In this document: positions 8,890 through 10,052 of the stretch, piece by piece
Layout: each line of letters starts with the position of its first letter
How positions within the stretch are numbered: the first letter of the stretch is position 1
Assembly: GCA_964503335.1 (NCBI GenBank)
Contig: CAZCZZ010000090.1
Location: 1 to 10,052 of the forward strand
Length of the DNA: 10,052 nucleotides
From: CAZCZZ01 sp964503335
GTDB taxonomy: Bacteria > Verrucomicrobiota > Kiritimatiellia > CAIVKH01
Direction: 5' to 3'
The notes under the pieces: model-generated
What the model saw: the letters and a program-made list of their open reading frames with translations, nothing else
Database searches by the model: none
What the model was told of the DNA's origin: nothing
Position numbers and translations under genes: made by a program

Positions 8890-9666
8890 ATGAAGAAGCT
8901 CATCTTCGCAATCGGTATGCTTGCAACCTCATCCGCCGCTTTCGCCACCAACCTCGCCGTACGCGTCCAATTCCAGCAATTCCACTGGGAGGAATCCTTG
9001 GACGACCAAGGCAAGGTACTGGACGAGGACGGACCGCTTTTCGGTATCGACCTCGTCTTGACGACTCCGATGAATGCTGCGTGGGCGCTCGATGGTCGGA
9101 TCGGATTCTTCGCGGGCGAAGTCGACTATGATGGACAGACGCAGGCGGGCGACCCTGCGGAGACAACGACGGAGTACTTCGGCATGTCGGGCGAAGCCTC
9201 CGCCCGCTTCACCGGAAAGGCACATACCGGCGTGGACGTCGATCCCTTCGCCGGCCTTGGCCTCCGCTCGTGGGTCCGCGGCATCGGCACGTCCGAGGGC
9301 GATGGCCGTGGCTACGACGAATACTGGACGATGTTCTATGCCCGCGCGGGACTTCGCGCGGAGGGTCCACTGCAAGGCACGTTTCGCTGGTTCGGCATCG
9401 CCGCCCTGCGCATTCCTGTCTACAGCGAGAACCGCGTGGAGATCGACTTCGAGGAAATTCCTGACGAGGAAGTCGAACTGGAACCGAAGAGACAGCTAAC
9501 CTTTGACGCAGAACTGGGGGTCAAGAACGACCGCTGGACAGTCTCCGTTTCCTATGAGCAGCAGCACTTTGACGAATCCGACACGGAAGAAGCCGGCCCC
9601 CTCCTCCTTTACCAACCCGAGTCGGAAGGCTACATCGCAAGCCTGAACGTCGGCCTGATTTTCTGA
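8890..9666 (+). CDS. Exported protein, predicted outer-membrane beta-barrel, function unknown
   Basis: I recognise no family. The protein is 258 residues from ATG 8890. The N-terminus is a clear signal peptide (MKKLIFAIGMLATSSAAFA, then Thr-Asn-Leu-Ala-Val). The mature chain shows repeated amphipathic beta-strand patterns with aromatic girdle residues: LAVRVQFQQFHWE, ALDGRIGFFAGEVDYDG, TMFYARAGLRAEG, FRWFGIAALRIPVYS and WTVSVSYEQQHF. The strands are separated by acidic, probably surface-exposed loops (for example EIPDEEVELEP). It ends ASLNVGLIF with terminal Phe258, typical of BAM-assembled barrels. Size suits 8-10 strands. It begins 18 bp after the previous barrel gene and is the last gene of the cluster. 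It could be a porin-like or structural partner of the pump, or an unrelated rider; the sequence does not say which. Confidence 0.8.
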   Translation: MKKLIFAIGMLATSSAAFATNLAVRVQFQQFHWEESLDDQGKVLDEDGPLFGIDLVLTTPMNAAWALDGRIGFFAGEVDYDGQTQAGDPAETTTEYFGMSGEASARFTGKAHTGVDVDPFAGLGLRSWVRGIGTSEGDGRGYDEYWTMFYARAGLRAEGPLQGTFRWFGIAALRIPVYSENRVEIDFEEIPDEEVELEPKRQLTFDAELGVKNDRWTVSVSYEQQHFDESDTEEAGPLLLYQPESEGYIASLNVGLIF

Positions 9667-9710
9667 TCTGACATTTTACCCACGGAGCTCGCGGATGGGA
9701 TGTTATCGTT

Positions 9711-9738
9711 CTCAGGTTTCAGGTCTCACGTTTCAGGT
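9711..9738. repeat. Tandem 14-bp repeat, pair A
   Basis: CTCAGGTTTCAGGT (9711-9724) is followed directly by CTCACGTTTCAGGT (9725-9738); 13 of 14 positions are identical. It lies in the noncoding gap after the last barrel gene. Function unknown. Confidence 0.85.
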
Positions 9739-9746
9739 ATCTCGAA

Positions 9747-9774
9747 CTCAAATCTCCCATCTCAAATCTCGCAT
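9747..9774. repeat. Tandem 14-bp repeat, pair B
   Basis: CTCAAATCTCCCAT (9747-9760) is followed directly by CTCAAATCTCGCAT (9761-9774); 13 of 14 positions are identical. Same unit length as pair A but a different sequence, 8 bp further on. Function unknown. Confidence 0.85.
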
Positions 9775-9795
9775 TTCGCCCCCCGTTCTTCTGCC

Positions 9796-9812
9796 TTTCC
9801 AACGATTGGAAA
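9796..9812. repeat. Palindrome TTTCCAA-CGA-TTGGAAA
   Basis: Perfect 7-bp arms around a 3-bp centre (9803-9805). Core TTCCAA-N3-TTGGAA is shared with a second copy downstream. With so short a loop it looks more like a protein-binding site than an RNA hairpin; role not known. Confidence 0.75.
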
Positions 9813-9828
9813 ACCCGTAATCTACAAC

Positions 9829-9843
9829 TTCCAATCCTTGGAA
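9829..9843. repeat. Palindrome TTCCAA-TCC-TTGGAA
   Basis: Second copy of the TTCCAA-N3-TTGGAA core, centre 32 bp (about three helical turns) after the first and ending 6 bp before the tRNA. Same-face spacing would suit cooperative protein binding, or both may be copies of a dispersed intergenic element. Confidence 0.75.
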
Positions 9844-9849
9844 CTTGAA

Positions 9850-9921
9850 GGGCGGTTAGCTCAATGGCAGAGCGCCACGCTTACACCGTGGATGTTACAG
9901 GTTCGAGTCCTGTACCGCCCA
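9850..9921 (+). tRNA. tRNA-Val (anticodon UAC)
   Basis: A complete 72-nt cloverleaf. The acceptor stem GGGCGGT (9850-9856) pairs with ACCGCCC (9914-9920), with discriminator A9921. The D stem is GCTC/GAGC around a 7-nt loop. The anticodon stem CCACG/CGTGG (9875-9879, 9887-9891) carries loop CTTACAC, with T33 and anticodon TAC at 9882-9884. The variable loop is 5 nt, and the T stem ACAGG/CCTGT carries loop TTCGAGT. All stems are perfectly paired. The CCA end is not encoded, so it would be added enzymatically. Anticodon UAC reads valine GUA and GUG codons. Confidence 0.97.
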
Positions 9922-9955
9922 GGCTTCGTTCGCAGCGCAGCGGAGAACGAAGCCT
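9921..9955 (+). repeat. Perfect inverted repeat directly after tRNA-Val
   Basis: AGGCTTCGTTC (9921-9931) and GAACGAAGCCT (9945-9955) form an 11-bp perfect stem with a 13-nt loop. The left arm begins on the tRNA's discriminator base. No T-run follows, so it is not a classic terminator; it could guide 3' processing or be an inserted palindromic element. Confidence 0.85.
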
Positions 9956-9993
9956 GTCCCGGCATAGTCGAACCAAGTGAGACAACGCCGGAC
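9956..9993 (+). repeat. Second inverted repeat of the post-tRNA region
   Basis: GTCCCGGC (9956-9963) can pair with GCCGGAC (9987-9993) leaving one bulged C; the loop is 23 nt. It directly abuts the preceding palindrome. Biological meaning unknown. Confidence 0.5.
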
Positions 9994-9994
9994 G

Positions 9995-10014
9995 TTTGGA
10001 GGCTCTCCACCAAA
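9995..10014 (+). repeat. Third hairpin of the post-tRNA region
   Basis: TTTGGAGG (9995-10002) pairs with CCACCAAA (10007-10014) around a CTCT loop, with a single A-A mismatch. No T-run follows. The rest of the region to the window's right edge shows no gene I can support. Confidence 0.55.
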
Positions 10015-10052
10015 GACGGGGGCAAGGGCCGATCCTGATCAACAACAACACG

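Larger units (their letters stand above)
9667..9849. other. Noncoding spacer between last barrel gene and tRNA-Val
   Basis: 183 bp without a credible gene. It contains the two tandem-repeat pairs and the two palindromes. I see no convincing rho-independent terminator (no strong stem followed by a T-run) and no good promoter for the tRNA; TACAAC at 9823-9828 is a possible -10 without a matching -35. Confidence 0.7.

Noticed and set aside
9678..9700. Possible terminator after the last barrel gene
   Set aside because: Only CCCA/TGGG pairs reliably, and no T-run follows.
9897..9921. tRNA 3' end as an integration (att) site
   Set aside because: No second copy of the tRNA 3' end and no integrase or phage gene is seen in the window.
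9700..10038. 112-codon open frame on the plus strand
   Set aside because: It runs through the tandem repeats, palindromes and the whole tRNA, and has no ribosome site; not a gene.

Overview
The window is GC-rich, densely coding bacterial DNA from a Gram-negative-type (diderm) organism. It holds a tripartite efflux system, exported proteins with signal peptides, and two predicted outer-membrane barrels ending in Phe. Shine-Dalgarno sites are normal (AGGAG, AAGGAG, GGAGG). The taxon cannot be fixed from the sequence alone. The 15-bp palindromes of form TTCCAA-N3-TTGGAA near the right end resemble intergenic elements I remember from PVC-group and related environmental genomes; that is a weak recollection, not evidence.

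Layout. (1) 1-1102, minus strand: the 5' 367 codons of an NADP-type isocitrate dehydrogenase (icd), cut off by the left edge. (2) 1103-1315: divergent regulatory region. (3) 1316-9666, plus strand: a tightly packed probable operon of six genes: a MarR-family regulator, an RND periplasmic adaptor lipoprotein, a 1516-residue protein joining an RND inner-membrane pump to a TolC-like outer-membrane factor, an exported dienelactone-hydrolase-like enzyme, and two small exported proteins that look like outer-membrane beta-barrels. Junctions are -4, +26, -1, -4 and +18 bp. (4) 9667-9849: noncoding, with two different pairs of 14-bp tandem repeats and two palindromes whose centres are 32 bp apart. (5) 9850-9921: tRNA-Val(UAC). 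(6) 9921-10052: noncoding, with three successive potential hairpins.

How it works together (inference). The MarR protein probably senses a small lipophilic or aromatic ligand and controls its own operon. Adaptor, pump and channel would form a complete envelope-spanning exporter. The pump and channel are encoded as one polypeptide, with a signal-peptide-like segment ending in Ala-Ser-Ala exactly at the junction. The channel may therefore be released by signal peptidase I, making this a polyprotein efflux pump. The exported hydrolase and the two barrels, translationally coupled or closely linked to the pump, suggest a wider detoxification or export cassette whose substrate is unknown. The most notable item in the window is this pump-channel fusion with its embedded signal peptide.
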